Of a stretch of DNA of 64,000 nt, positions 51,701 to 63,155 are shown one piece after another (within the stretch, counting starts at the first letter, position 1; each line of letters starts with the position of its first letter). Source of the stretch: Athripsodes cinereus (Eukaryota > Arthropoda > Insecta > Trichoptera > Leptoceridae); contig OX388325.1 in the NCBI GenBank assembly GCA_947579605.1, forward strand, positions 1,235,572-1,299,571. Direction: 5' to 3'. The translations under genes and the position numbers were made by a program. The notes under the pieces are model-generated. The model saw only the letters and a list, made by a program, of their open reading frames with translations, was not told the origin of the DNA and did no database searches.

Positions 51701-54700
51701 ATTTTGGTCAACGGAACACTACAGACAATATTCTTTATTTCTTTATTCTTTATTCTTTATTCTTTATTCTTTCTTATCATCCGTAGGCCATTGATTTGGC
51801 ACTTGGAATCGTCAGACAATTATATAGTTTTTTTTTTTTTACAAATGACAAAATAATCAAATTACAACAATACAATGAATAAATAAATAAAGAAATTCCA
51901 TTGAATCAAAGTTTTTCGAGTGTAAAAGGCCCAAAATAACTTCTCGTCAGTGTATGTAAAAAATAAATTCTAATAATTATACATAAATAAATGAATTGAA
52001 TCAATGCCAATTAGAATGAACAGTCCCATTTAGCATTTCGTCGATATTGTAAAAAGCTTTTCCAACAAGATACCTTTTCACTTCTCTCTGATATTCTACA
52101 TAATTGAGTGCCTTAATTTTACTGGGCAATTTATTATATAAACTTATGCTAAGACAAATAAAGCTTTTTGAAACTTTAGCCAATCTATGTTCTAGGGGTC
52201 TTACATCTCGCTTACAACGAGTATTGTATTTGTGATAGTCTGAGTTCAGGGGCGTATTAGATATGTTCTTATAGGAATAAAGTAGGCACTCATATATGTA
52301 TAAACTTGGTAATGTAAGTACTCCCAGTTCACTGAAGGCAATCTTACATGTATCTCTGGGTTTTATATTCATTAGTTCTCGTACTGCCCTTTTTTGTAAT
52401 ATAAATACTCTATTCCAGTCAGCTCCCCTTCCCCAGAACAATACTCCATAGGACATGATACTATGAAAATATGCAAAGTAAACAAATTTGGCTGCATCAA
52501 ATCCACAAACTTCTTTAGTTTTTCTAATGGCGTAGATTGCAGAGCACAATTTTTTAGAAATACATTCAATATGTGGTGACCATTGCAATTTTTCATCTAT
52601 TGTCACACCCAGGAATTTTGTCTCCCTAGTTGTCTGCAACCCTTGCTCACACAGTGACGCTATCACTGGGTCAGCATTTGTATTCTTTCTCAGAGAGAAA
52701 TGAACGGTATTTGTTTTCGTCACATTAAGCACGAGACCGTTGGCACTGAACCATTCACCCATGTGATCTAACACCATGTGAACATTTTCTACAACTTTTT
52801 CTTTAGATTTATCATCCTTAATTAAGAGAGATGTATCGTCAGCGAACATTATTAGTGTTTGATCCTTTGGTATAACTGTTGGTAAATCATTTATATAAAT
52901 TAAAAACAAAATAGGACCAAGTATAGAACCTTGTGGAACGCCACGTTTTACCACTGATGTTTGCGATCGGACACTACCCATTTCGGTTTATATATATGTA
53001 TGTTTAGTACAATAATACAATAATCAACAACAAGTATACAATGCAATGTCCAGTTTGTAAGTGTTCATATATTATTCTGTTAAATTAAATCAAAGCCCAA
53101 TTGGTTGTCATACATAATTAAAAACAATAATAAAAAAGAAATTAAGAGTAAAAACACAAAATTAACAATCAAAACATCACTTAAAGTCATGAATGAAAGA
53201 GTGAAAAAGCAATTTCAAAGTAAAATCTACCTACCTTTACAAAATAAAGAACAACATACCTATAATTAATACAAAAATTGAGTGTCATGGGAAACAAGAA
53301 AATATGAAAAGGGATGGAAAACACTGATAACAAGAGAAGCAGAGAAAATCGAAGTCACGGACCGCTACACATAACCTGCAAAATTGACATTTTAAAAGAA
53401 GTAAATCAATATATGAAGTAAATCAATAAATATCTCTATTTGTCATTTCAGGAATCTCCACGACGCACTTTCGGGGCATACGTCTTCAAACGTAGCCGAA
53501 GCCGTGAAATATTCCGAAAGAGCTAGAATCAAATGCATCGGTATTACAATTGAAACAAGACCAGACTATTGTCTCAAGAGACATCTCTCCGATATGCTCA
53601 ACTACGGGTGCACCAGGTTGGAGATTGGAGTGCAGTCTGTGTACGAGGATGTAGCCAGGGACACAAATAGAGGACACACTGTTAGGGCTGTATCGGAGAG
53701 CTTTCACATGGCTAAAGATGCTGGATTTAAAGTTAGTATAAGTTCTTTTACTTATTGATTATGTAGCCTGAACATATCTTTGTGGATATACATACTTGTA
53801 AAATAATCATTTAAAATGGATTGAAAGTAATTGAATCAGTCATTTGAGAAACAACATAAGTCAGGTTTTTAGCGAAAATGTTTTTATTTGATTTGGGTCC
53901 TTTTTCTTGAAACGCACGTTACTTCATTTAGAAACCACGTCATTTTTACCTATTTGATACAAATTGAGCTGATTAACTTGGCCAGTCAATAGAAAAACAA
54001 CACAAGTCAGTGACTAACGTTGTAACTACACTAAATTCCACAGCTGACACTTAACGCCAACCACTAATGTGGGTGAAAATGATGAAAAATAGTGATTTTT
54101 GGTTGTTTAATAAATAATCTGGGATGAAAATGTTGATTTTTATTCCCTGAAATGGTGTTCATTTGAAAAACAACATAAGTCAAAGGTTTTAAATTAACAA
54201 ATTAATAATAATAATAATAATAATAATAATTTATTCAAACAATAATATCGTCTTTACATTTTCATTATAACATAGTTGAACATACTTAATACAATCACAA
54301 AAAATGTCTTCCACACTAGCCATAACCTTCCGCCAGCGATTCCATACTGTATTGGCTCCGAAGGTGTATAACTCACTTAAGTCAGAGTGGAGACTCTTGC
54401 GGGGTGACGGCGCATTTAGGGGTGTGATTAAAAGGCATCTTGTTGATATTGGGGTGGATGAGTCGGAGGCCTTACTGAGGTTTTTGGTGTGATGGGGTGA
54501 GTGTTGTTGTTGTTGCTTTTTTATTGATGTTCTTAGATTTCTTGGATTGAGAACTTGTTCAGTTACACATTCGCTCACTCTCGTATTTGCCCGCGAACTC
54601 ACACATTGTCATACATAGCTTTTTACCTGAACTAATAAACTAACACACTGTTGAATCAGCCGCTAACCTATTGACTCGCTCATTCACTGGCTTTTGCTGG

Positions 54701-57700
54701 CATTCAGGGCTCATTGCGAAGCCCAGTGCACTGGCGTGAACATTGGATAACTCACCATCTCATTATTGAAGACCAATATACTGACGCTCATGAAAATTAT
54801 TACTAACCCAACTAACACAGCCAATAATGACTCATTCGCAGACAGATTTCACTCATTGACATTGCTAGATTATTCTCTGACCCATTTTTGTATTGTAGTG
54901 TGTGTTTATTTTTGTAATTGACCGTATTGTGGAGACATGTTTGTAAATAATTGATTTTGTTTGACTAGATGTTTTTTATTAATTTATTATAAGGTTTTAG
55001 CTTTCTTTTTTATTTTTGCTAACTTCAAAAACTCTATTGTTTTGTATCTCATTTGTATTTCTGCCACAACATACAGCTCTCCGATACAGCCCTAACAGTG
55101 TGTCCTCTATACAAATAAAATATTTTGACATAAAATAAAGGTTTATAATAAAAGAATACACTGTAAGTAACATTTTGATTTGAGTAAGATATCAACATTT
55201 CATTAAAAAATTTATAACAAACAGTTTTTTGGGATTTCCGAAAAGTTTGTATTGACTGACTTATGTTGTTTCTCAGATGACCGATTCAATTGTGTGCGCG
55301 ATAAACCTGCCTATTGGTTTTCCAATCAGCAATAAAAATAAAAACCCAGACATATTTATTTTTAAATGCTGTATCATTTTAAATCATTGAGAAAAGACAA
55401 ATCCTGAACAACATTGTAAGTAATAGCTTGAGTTGTGAAAGAGCAGTAGGTTGGCAGTAGGATTTGAACCGCGTTCCTTCACTTAGCTGTCTGCCAATCA
55501 CCTCAGATTATTATTCTCCTCTCTTAAGAATGCAGGAGTGAAGCAAATCGCATAGACCTTCCATTCACGGCAGTGATTTTGTACCAAGTGACTCAATCTT
55601 TCATAATAACAATATTCTTAATTAAACATATTAAATCTGTCAAAAATAATATTTCTCTTCTTTTCTTGCTTTAAGGCAAAGCACCCGACTTCGAGTGAAT
55701 TATGAATATAATATTTCCGACAGAATAAAATACACTGCGGAGATTTGCTCGCTGGACAGAGTTTCTCAACATGGGATGGTTATTTCTTGGTCTGCCCTCA
55801 CTTTATTTTCCATCCCATTAGTGCTAATGGACGAGAAATGAATGTGCTAGCTAATAACGGAATCTCTTTTAATTTTTGATATTACATCAGAGCATCCGGA
55901 ATGTCTTGAGGAGAGGCGGCTCAATAGATGCAGAGATGCTGTAAATGGAAGGGACAATTTTCTCTCCTGTATTTCCTAGAGGAACATTATAAGGCGGTTG
56001 AATTAAATAATGAATATCATTTTAATTTGTCACGTTATTTATGATTACAGGTTGTAGCCCACATGATGCCGGACTTGCCAAACGTAGATCTGGAACGTGA
56101 CATAGAACAGTTTAAAGAGTTCTTTGAGAATCCTGCATTCAGAGCTGACGGTCTTAAGATATACCCCACGTTGGTCATCAGAGGTACTGGCTTGTACGAG
56201 CTGTGGAAGACTGGGAGATATAAGAGTTATCCACCATCGACGCTGGTAGATCTGATAGCCAAGATATTGGCGCTCATACCACCGTGGACTAGAGTGTACA
56301 GGTAATATTGAATATATTTTAAGCATATGATGCTGTCCCTCTCTATATGTGGTGTCTGTAAATTTAGTTTATACTCCGCCCTGATGATGCCAATGTATTG
56401 GTGAAAGCGCTAGGCGTAATTGTAGTATACTTCGTATACATTAATGTGAAACAAAAAACAGTGTTATTTTATATTTTATATTATTATGTCAATAAACATC
56501 AATTTCATAATAGAGTTAAGGCAGACATCATAATAAGGGACACCCTTAGAATATATCGAAACATCTGGCCTTAGTCAACTATTTGTGGGAGAAACTTCTT
56601 TTAAAAATGTTTAACGATGTTGTTATAGAGTCCAGCGTGATATTCCCATGCCACTGGTAAGCTCCGGTGTGGAGCACGGTAACCTTAGGGAGTTGGCTCT
56701 GGCTCGGATGAAAGACTTTGGAACAGACTGCAGAGACGTGAGGACCAGGGAGGTGGGAATACAGGAGATACACAACAAAGTCAGACCATACGAGGTACTG
56801 GATATATTTCATTTTATTTATCTTATTCACATATAATGTTACACGCAGTTAAAGTTGAAAGTGAAAATCACGCATTTCAAAAAGCAGACCAAACAAGATC
56901 TCTCATAAAGAATTCAATGTTCTTAGATGTTGGATGATTTATTATACTATACCCTCACGCCGTGTCCCAAGTGGGATAGGCAGAGAGAACGGAACGCCAC
57001 AAAGATCTATCTTTACACACACTTCCTTCGCTTCCTCCACATTCAAACAGTTTCTCATACACGCACGTCGGTTCCTCTTACTCGACACACGGCCGTCCTT
57101 GAGAATTTGATCCACGTGATCAAGGCGCGTGGTTCTTGGACGCCCGCGCTTTATATATATATATGGACAATTTGTAAAGGGCTGTTTACTCAAAATAATT
57201 ATGACCTCAAGGTCCTCAACCTTAAGCTAAAAGATGCATCTTCAGTGTTCTTCTAAAGCTCTCTCCATTCGCCTCTTCTCGCAGACCCGGATGCCAGCTT
57301 GTTTTAGCATCTGGAACCGTTTCTTTGGCGCCATATTATGATCCTTCGATTATCTTAACGGCGCTAGTGTAGAGGGCGATTTTCATTTAGTTTCGAAAAC
57401 TGGCGATGTTGCTCTGGCACTGCATATCATTCATGATTCACGTCGTATTATCTACAATGCCGAAAGTCCTGTCATGGAATTGTATGGTCTCGTATATGCT
57501 GGGCTCTTTCAGATATGCCCATATCTTTATATATAGTTTTCATTTTGACTTTTTATTTCAAATCTGTTCCTTTGACAATTTAGACAAGCTGTCCTGAGGA
57601 AAGAGTTCGTGTTATTTTAAATTTATTGTGAAAAATAAACAGTGTGTCTTCTTCATATTGATTCTTTTCAATACGTATATTTCACTATGAAAATACACAA

Positions 57701-59040
57701 ATTCTCTAACAATTTTTTTTTTTATTTTAGGTGGAATTAATACGACGTGATTACGTAGCCAACGGAGGTTGGGAGACATTCCTAGCGTACGAGGATCCGG
57801 AGCAGGATATTCTGGTGGGACTACTGAGATTGAGAAAGTGTTCCGGAGAGACATACAGACCAGAACTGAAGCCCTCAGCCAACTCTAACTTAATACAGTG
57901 TAGCATTGTAAGAGAGTTGCATGTGTATGGAAGCGTTGTACCTGTGAGTTGAAATTTCGTTTCTGCATCTAGTTTATTTATCTCTATCTATTTATACCCT
58001 CACGCCATGTCCCAGGAGGGGTAGGCAGAGAGAGCGGAACGCCATATAGATCTATCCTTACAAACTTCTTTCGCCTCGTCCACATTCATCCATATATGCA
58101 CACCGCTTTCTTTTACTCAACACGTGGCCGACCTTGAGGATTTGATCCACGTGGTTCTTGGCCGTCCGCGCTTCCTCACACCCCCTCTTTCAGATAATTA
58201 CATCCTCTTCGTCACTCTTTCATCTTGCATTCGCTCCACATGTCCTAACCATCTTAACTTATTTACACGCATTCTATCCGCAACACTCTTCTCGCATCCG
58301 ATCATTCTCCTGATATTCTCATTTTTCACTCTATCCCGCAACGTTTTACCAACCATTCTTCTCAGTGAATGCATCTCCACGGCATTTATTCCACTCTCAT
58401 CCTTCTTCAATCAGGTCCAAGTTTCACTTGCATACATAAGTGACCTACAGTATATACAGATAGACAGTGCTCAGGACATAGGCTTCAAACTACATTAGTA
58501 AAATTTTGTAGAAGCAAAATATTGTAGGATAAAGAAAATGACAAATTATTGTCATTTACCATCTTATTGTAATGTAGTTATTTTGTTATGTCATAAAAAT
58601 TCAAGAAAAAATATTCATGAATTATATTAAAAAAATGTTGATTAAGTCCTTTGTCCTGACAGATTTTAGCAACATATAAAAGAGATATGTGTCGCTGAGT
58701 TTCGAAATCCGCTATAACACATACATTTGAATGTTCATTTATTCATTTATTTATTTATTCATTTATTCGTTTGTTCATTTACTCATTTGTACATTTGTTC
58801 TTTTATTCATTCATCCATTTATTCATTTGTTATCGATTTATTGATTTGCTGATGTGATTGTTTTTATACAATTTTTTTTTGTGAGATGTATTAATCCTTG
58901 GTGAATGTATGTTTTTTTTATATATTTTTTACGCAGCACGCCTCGATACAGGGCAACCTAGTGAGGCTGCTGCAACTTAATTGAAGATAGTTGGTGATAT
59001 ATTGTTTCAACGTTTGTATGATATTGATTGAATAAAGAAA

Positions 59041-59074
<34 letters not shown>

Positions 59075-60305
59075 GTGTTATAGCGGATTTCGAAACTCAG
59101 CGACACATATGTATGTCGCATGTTTTGGATGAAATTTTTTGGTGTTAATAATGAAACTCATGCTGTTTGAGTCCTTTGTCCTATTTGATATTTACAATCA
59201 AGTCCTAGTTAGAAAAAATAATATTTAGCTTTTTCTATAAAAACTAGACGTTTGGGGATTGAATCCTTTTACCGGAATGTGTACAAGACACTGATTTTAA
59301 AACATAAAACCAATTTTGCCAAAACTGTGGTTTGATGCCTTTGTCCTGAGCACATTCGATATAGAAAAATTAAACAATAAACAGCAAAAGATTAAATGCT
59401 GCACCCCATTACAGACATATAATGGGGTGGGGTAACATGATTCGAATCTACCATTTCCCCCCACTCATTCTGACATCCTTGATTATCCACAGAGAACCTA
59501 GAACCTAAAGGCCTCTGTATACATTACAAAAAAAGCCCAATCGTGGTGAAGACTGGATAGAATTCACGGTCCTTTATGTGTTAACTATAAATGTGTCGCT
59601 GATTTTCGAAATCCGCTATAACACATTTTTGTGATTTGGAGAAGTCAAACAAGTTTGTTAATTATTAGATTGTTATAACAGTTCAATTTTAAAATAAATT
59701 TTGCTATTGAATAAAAATAAACTGTTCATTTTGTATGTACATAAAAATAACTCCCATTGGTCGGTTGAGTTATAGAGGATATTAAAAGACACATAATGAG
59801 ATATAATGGGAGTCTTTTCTCATCATCATTTTATTTTAAATTCTTTGTAAAAATGGTGAATTCTTTGAAAGAAACAGTTTTCTACGGTTATAGAATATTT
59901 AATTACGAATCCAATGATTCATATAACTCAATTTTCGTGAAAATGTGTTATAACGATTTCGAAACTCGGCGATACATATCATCTTAAACTTCGTCCGGGC
60001 TGTTGAAGTCCTTGTGTTCGAGAAAAATGTAAACTATATTTTCATATCCATAGATCCATCTAATTATGAATTTGTGATGATATTTACAGGTGAATGCTCG
60101 CGACCCCACAAAGTTTCAGCACAAAGGTTTCGGTATGCTTCTTATGGAGGAGGCGGAGAGGATATCTCGCGAGGAGCACGGCTCCGATAAGATTGCCGTT
60201 ATATCCGGAGTAGGAACCAGGAATTACTATGCTAAAATTGGATATCATCTTGAGGGGCCTTACATGGTTAAAATGTTGAAATCAACAGAGACAAATGATG
60301 TGTAA
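48363..60305 (+). CDS. ELP3: ELP3, Elongator catalytic subunit, 7 exons
   Basis: Joined exons: 48363-48787, 49860-49997, 53452-53731, 56051-56301, 56629-56794, 57731-57943, 60090-60305. All are GT-AG with matching phases, giving 562 residues (human ELP3 is about 547). N-terminal radical SAM domain with the CX9CX2C cluster ligands Cys100, Cys110 and Cys113; C-terminal acetyltransferase domain with Q501-x-x-G504-x-G506 for acetyl-CoA. As part of Elongator, ELP3 makes the cm5-type modification on wobble uridines of tRNA in the cytoplasm, and has been linked to histone and tubulin acetylation. The ATG has context AACAAAAATGACT. AATAAA signals near 60320 follow the stop. No sign of decay. Confidence 0.96.
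48788..49859. other. ELP3 intron 1 with two foldbacks and a LINE-Y tail
   Basis: 48840-49110 is a foldback MITE (ccactgtgactttttatt...aataaaaagtcacagtgg). 49385-49575 is the family K foldback (gggagaaccatgtt... aacatggttctcc). 49636-49800 is a LINE-Y 3' end in minus orientation, which stops about 60 bp before exon 2. Confidence 0.7.
49860..49997 (+). CDS. ELP3: ELP3 exon 2
   Basis: [20 protein letters not shown] and [20 protein letters not shown], part of the radical SAM barrel. Acceptor TTTCAG|A. Donor AG|GTAAGG, where AGG is the terminus of an inserted MITE. Confidence 0.95.
50001..50636. mobile_element. PIF/Harbinger-type MITE (family I) abutting the ELP3 exon 2 donor
   Basis: Ends AGGGGGCGTTCAC and GTGAATGCTGCT, flanked by GTA (49998-50000) and TTA (50637-50639). 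It starts at the fourth base of the intron. A RTE-like 3' end (50313-50425, family F, minus) with short GAGCTC-rich duplications at 50430-50465 is inserted in it. Confidence 0.8.
50755..51038 (+). repeat. RTE-like LINE C-terminal fragment (family E), best copy
   Basis: The plus strand reads [60 protein letters not shown] to a stop at aatggattgtaa. In ELP3 intron 2. Confidence 0.75.
51731..52981 (-). mobile_element. 5'-truncated LINE with RT C-terminal half, ELP3 intron 2
   Basis: The minus-strand frame 52981-52001 (326 codons) starts inside RT with [20 protein letters not shown], then [10 protein letters not shown], then [11 protein letters not shown] and [18 protein letters not shown]; intact to a natural stop. 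Its 3' end is an (AAAGAAT)n run (51731-51773). It differs from the CR1-like LINE at 12.7 kb (FADDTSLL instead of YADDLKIF), so it is another clade. The short plus-strand frames here are shadows. Confidence 0.8.
53452..53731 (+). CDS. ELP3: ELP3 exon 3
   Basis: [20 protein letters not shown], then [22 protein letters not shown] and [20 protein letters not shown], radical SAM core. Acceptor TTTCAG|G, donor AAA|GTTAGT. Bases 53667-53702 have an exact inverted copy at 55075-55110. Confidence 0.95.
53830..55296. mobile_element. DNA transposon, non-autonomous (family G), interrupted
   Basis: Inverted ends AATTGAATCAGTCATTTGAG and, on the right, its complement (with aacaacataagtca next to both). 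It is the inverse of 19827-20398 apart from about 0.9 kb (54205-55110) inserted between attaacaaattaat and acaaataaaatattttgaca. Confidence 0.75.
54205..55110. mobile_element. Retroelement fragment with an ELP3 exon-3 piece at its edge
   Basis: Left edge is (AAT)n followed by tttattcaaacaataatatc, which on the minus strand looks like a 3' end (GAATAAATTATTATT). The plus strand, however, contains a 62-codon frame (54304-54492, [29 protein letters not shown]) that resembles a LINE RT C-terminus, so orientation is uncertain or the fragment is composite. The right edge is the 36-nt inverted ELP3 copy (55075-55110). Confidence 0.6.
55297..56050. other. Remainder of ELP3 intron 3
   Basis: No gene. 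55455-55500 has a B-box-like word on the minus strand (GCGGTTCAAATCC) but no cloverleaf I can complete. Confidence 0.4.
56051..56301 (+). CDS. ELP3: ELP3 exon 4
   Basis: [38 protein letters not shown] and [15 protein letters not shown]. End of the radical SAM domain. Acceptor TTACAG, donor AG|GTAATA, phase 2. Confidence 0.95.
56358..56465. repeat. Repeat shared with 7985-8215
   Basis: Inverse complement of the core of the repeat in the DCLK intron (ccgccctgatgatgccaatg, gctaggcgtaattgtagtat). Located in ELP3 intron 4. Confidence 0.65.
56629..56794 (+). CDS. ELP3: ELP3 exon 5
   Basis: [54 protein letters not shown]. Acceptor TATAG|A (the alternative two bases on would hit a stop). Donor GAG|GTACTG, phase 0. 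Confidence 0.95.
56795..57730. other. ELP3 intron 5 with a RTE tail
   Basis: 56943-57155 is a minus-strand family D RTE tail ([31 protein letters not shown]). 57155-57600 is GC-richer than its surroundings (tcttctcgcagacccggatg) but has no frame I can name. Confidence 0.55.
57731..57943 (+). CDS. ELP3: ELP3 exon 6 (acetyltransferase domain begins)
   Basis: [33 protein letters not shown] and [15 protein letters not shown]. Acceptor TTTTAG, donor CCT|GTGAGT, phase 0. Confidence 0.95.
57990..58440 (-). repeat. RTE-like LINE C-terminus (family D)
   Basis: The minus-strand frame 58410-58198 reads [56 protein letters not shown]. Plus-strand frames here are its shadows. Confidence 0.7.
58466..60030. 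mobile_element. Complex foldback region in ELP3 intron 6
   Basis: Ends at 58467 (gtgctcaggacataggcttc) and about 59330-59355 (complement) are inverted repeats. A 35-bp word (tgtgtcgctgagtttcgaaa tccgctataacacat) occurs at about 58688 and 59588 and inverted at 59077 and 59942. gtcctttgtcctg-type words recur about every few hundred bases. Also nested are an (ATTC/ATTT)n run (58734-58850) and a 3' end with (ATT)n tail (about 58960-59075). Confidence 0.65.
60090..60305 (+). CDS. ELP3: ELP3 exon 7 (acetyl-CoA motif, stop)
   Basis: [59 protein letters not shown], stop TAA at 60303-60305. Acceptor TTACAG. Confidence 0.96.
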   Translation: MNARDPTKFQHKGFGMLLMEEAERISREEHGSDKIAVISGVGTRNYYAKIGYHLEGPYMVKMLKSTETNDV

Positions 60306-61320
60306 TTTATTATATTCTGAATAAATGTATTACTGAAAATAAAACTATTTGTCCCTTGTCTATTGCCCCTATTCTTATGACGCAAAGAAGACAACCTGTA
60401 TGTTTATTATATGCAGCGAGTTCACTGGTTACTGTCAATTTTTAGATAGTTCAATTCTTTAACGGGGAAAAAAAATCATACTATATTGTTTTTTATTTAG
60501 ATATACCTACATCTTTCATTGTTGAGATTGATGTCATTATAAGACAAAAGATGTCTCTCTATCTACTATTACACTAAAAAACATAAAGAAAGATGCATGT
60601 CTTCTGTTAGTTTCAATGGTAAAATGAAAATTAATATTTAGTTTTTAATGCGTGAGCAAAAAGAACATATGTAATTGGTGAACGTAAGGTGTACTTGAAT
60701 ATTCAGGAGCAAGCTGAAAACATTGCTGTTCAGAAGAAGTCACGGCACTCTTGAGATGGTCACGCATCATTAAACGGCACCAAATAGTCAATATTATTAC
60801 TATTATTGAACCAGCCTAAGCCGATTTGTAAGTATCTGAACGCCTTTCTTGTTTCCTACTAAAGGGAGTTTGCACAATCTGTTGGTTGTGCAGATGAGGT
60901 GTCTATTGACTAATATTCTTAATATATCTGTGGTGACAAGGAAAAGGGGCGTGAGTCAGTTTTGCAGTATTGAGTTATTCCCTCCATAGAAATGTAGGTA
61001 TATGTCATACCTCACAAAGTAATGGCATCAAGGGTTACCTAGTACCATAGGCTACCACAGATATTCACTCACGCAAGTGTAAATCAAAGATTTCAATCTT
61101 CTTCTATCTACAAATGTCTCCTGTTGAGTCCTCCCAACGTTGATTCTGATATCAGTCCACTCTTTTATCTTTCGTAACCGGGACATCTGTCTCTTATCGG
61201 GTCTTCAATTTTCCCCTTCAATATCAGCAGTATTTTCCCCCATTGAGTAGATGACCCAGACGTGATTGAAGATTGGAATAAATAAAACAAAAGATGTCCA
61301 AATATTAAATTTTATTATTT
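60306..61320. other. ELP3 3' UTR and gene-less DNA
   Basis: AATAAA-type signals near 60320 and 60338 probably end the ELP3 transcript. A repeat relic lies at 60815-60870. No other gene seen. Confidence 0.5.
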
Positions 61321-61569
61321 TTCAATTCACCGACACATCATCATTATTATCAACAACATATCATATTCAATGTGTAGAAGCACCAATCTGAGATACAACA
61401 CAAACGTTATCGCTGTGCACACACCATCTGTCACAGGACAACAAACATACATACATACAACCAATATTTAATGTATACATATAATTTAATATTATACAAT
61501 GAACATATAAGGGCCATCAAATACATTAATCAATTACTATAACATATATTGTATGAACATTAATTCTCA

Positions 61570-62275
61570 TGAAGGTGCCCCTTTAGCAAAAACGATAAAA
61601 CATTCAATTTTCAACAAGTTTGGTACACAAACTCTCAAAACTTGTTGACCCTGCGAACATTTTGATTTGATGAAATATGAAAACAAATATTAATTACCAA
61701 TATCAAACTTTTAACTTTAAAATAAAACTTGATTTTAGCTTCATAGTATTCGTTTATAAAAAAGCATATTTCTAAAAATCGAATTCGGGGGTGTGTTTGG
61801 TACATAAATGCACGAGAATCCTACAAATTTTCATATATATTTTTTAATATTACAAATACTTAGATAGTCATTACAATTATAGAACAAATAAATTCTATTT
61901 TTTTTTTGTTTTTAATGACCGATTTATTTTTTGATAAAATTTCTCACATTTCGAAACCAAAATTTTTTTGTATACTAAAAAAAGTTTGCTAAAATCTTTA
62001 GTATTTATATGCTTGATAGGATGAATAAAAAATATATATATTTTACAAATAATTTGTAAAATATAATTTTGTTATAACAAAGAATACCTAAATAAATCTC
62101 GTCAGTCTGCGATTTATTTATTTTTTAGTAAAAAACTAATATCAGTAATAAATATTTGTTTTTTTTTTATTTTATCAAATCAATATGTTCGCAAGGGTCA
62201 ACAAGTTTTGGCAGTTTTTCTATCAAATTTGTTGAAAATTAAATATTTTACCGTTTTTGCTGAACGGGGCCCTTA
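61570..62275. mobile_element. Large foldback element, about 700 bp
   Basis: The left arm begins near gcccctttagcaaaaacgat and the right arm ends with its complement (cgtttttgctgaacggggcc). About 140 bp of each arm match (aacaagtttggtacac..., caaaacttgttgaccctgcg). An arm also occurs at 9945-10080. Confidence 0.7.
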
Positions 62276-62540
62276 TATTCAATATATTGATGTTGAAAAT
62301 ACAAAGTATCTATCGACACCGTCACAGCTTATCCCACAAGTGTGGTAATCAGCAGAATAACTGCATGTCTTGGCAGAATGCAACGGATTCGCAACAATCT
62401 AAACTCTAGGCAGGCACTGGGTGGAATCTCTCCACGCCTTGGATCCCCTCAAGATTCTAGACTTCACATTAAGATATCTGGGATAAGAGAGTTCGCTCTG
62501 ACTGGTAATAAGTAGGGGGAGTACAATAGATCCTATAGAT

Positions 62541-63155
62541 CAGTGCTCCGCAACCTTTTTTAATGTACGGCACACCAAAACTCTTAACTAGAATTCTGCG
62601 GCACACTAAAAGTCATTCATTTTTCTTCGTTGATGACTAATTCGGTGCGGCCATAGTATTTACAAAGCACACTACGCAGTTTTCAAGAGTTGGCACCAGG
62701 CGATACTGCATAGAGAAGAAGGCATTTTCCCATTTCTTCCCTTCCCTTTTTGCACCAACATTTTTGGTGTGTGGCCACTAAATCTAGAGTGCTCCCTCGG
62801 GGCAGCATTTCTCGCTTTAATGCGACCTTAAATCCTGTTTGTGCATGTGTGTGTCGTTATGGAGAAACATATCTCCAGGTACGGCACGAGTTATGAGGTG
62901 GGCGCTGCCCTTTTAAAAAAAAAAAAAAAGTTGGCACCAGGCGCTAGGGGAGACCATTGAAATATTAGTTGGTTATAATAAGTATACTGTGAAAGGTGTA
63001 TAAGGTTGTATTTGGGTTTTTAACAATAACCCAGATCTTTAAAAAAAAAAATATTATGAAAAATAATTTGATGAAAAATTGTAAAATTAAAATACTTTGC
63101 ATTTGACCGCGGCACACGTGTATTCAGCTCACGGCACACCGGTTGCGAAGCACTT
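62541..63155. mobile_element. hAT MITE with exact 8-bp duplication CTATAGAT
   Basis: Starts CAGTGCTCCGCAACC and ends GGTTGCGAAGCACTT, flanked by CTATAGAT at 62533-62540 and 63156-63163. It carries a retroposon (62704-62930) and a SINE piece (62983-63040). A relic of the family is at about 30140-30200. Confidence 0.9.
62704..62930 (+). mobile_element. Retroposon with poly(A) tail and 15-bp duplication
   Basis: Flanked by AGTTGGCACCAGGCG at about 62689-62703 and again right behind a run of about 14 A's (about 62931-62945). Body about 225 bp, no frame. This is a SINE or processed transcript copy of unknown source. Confidence 0.8.

Noticed and set aside
53486..53707. Minus-strand ORF over ELP3 exon 3
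   Set aside because: Antisense shadow of a conserved coding exon.
55455..55500. Possible tRNA on the minus strand (GCGGTTCAAATCC)
   Set aside because: A B-box-like word exists but acceptor and anticodon arms could not be formed.
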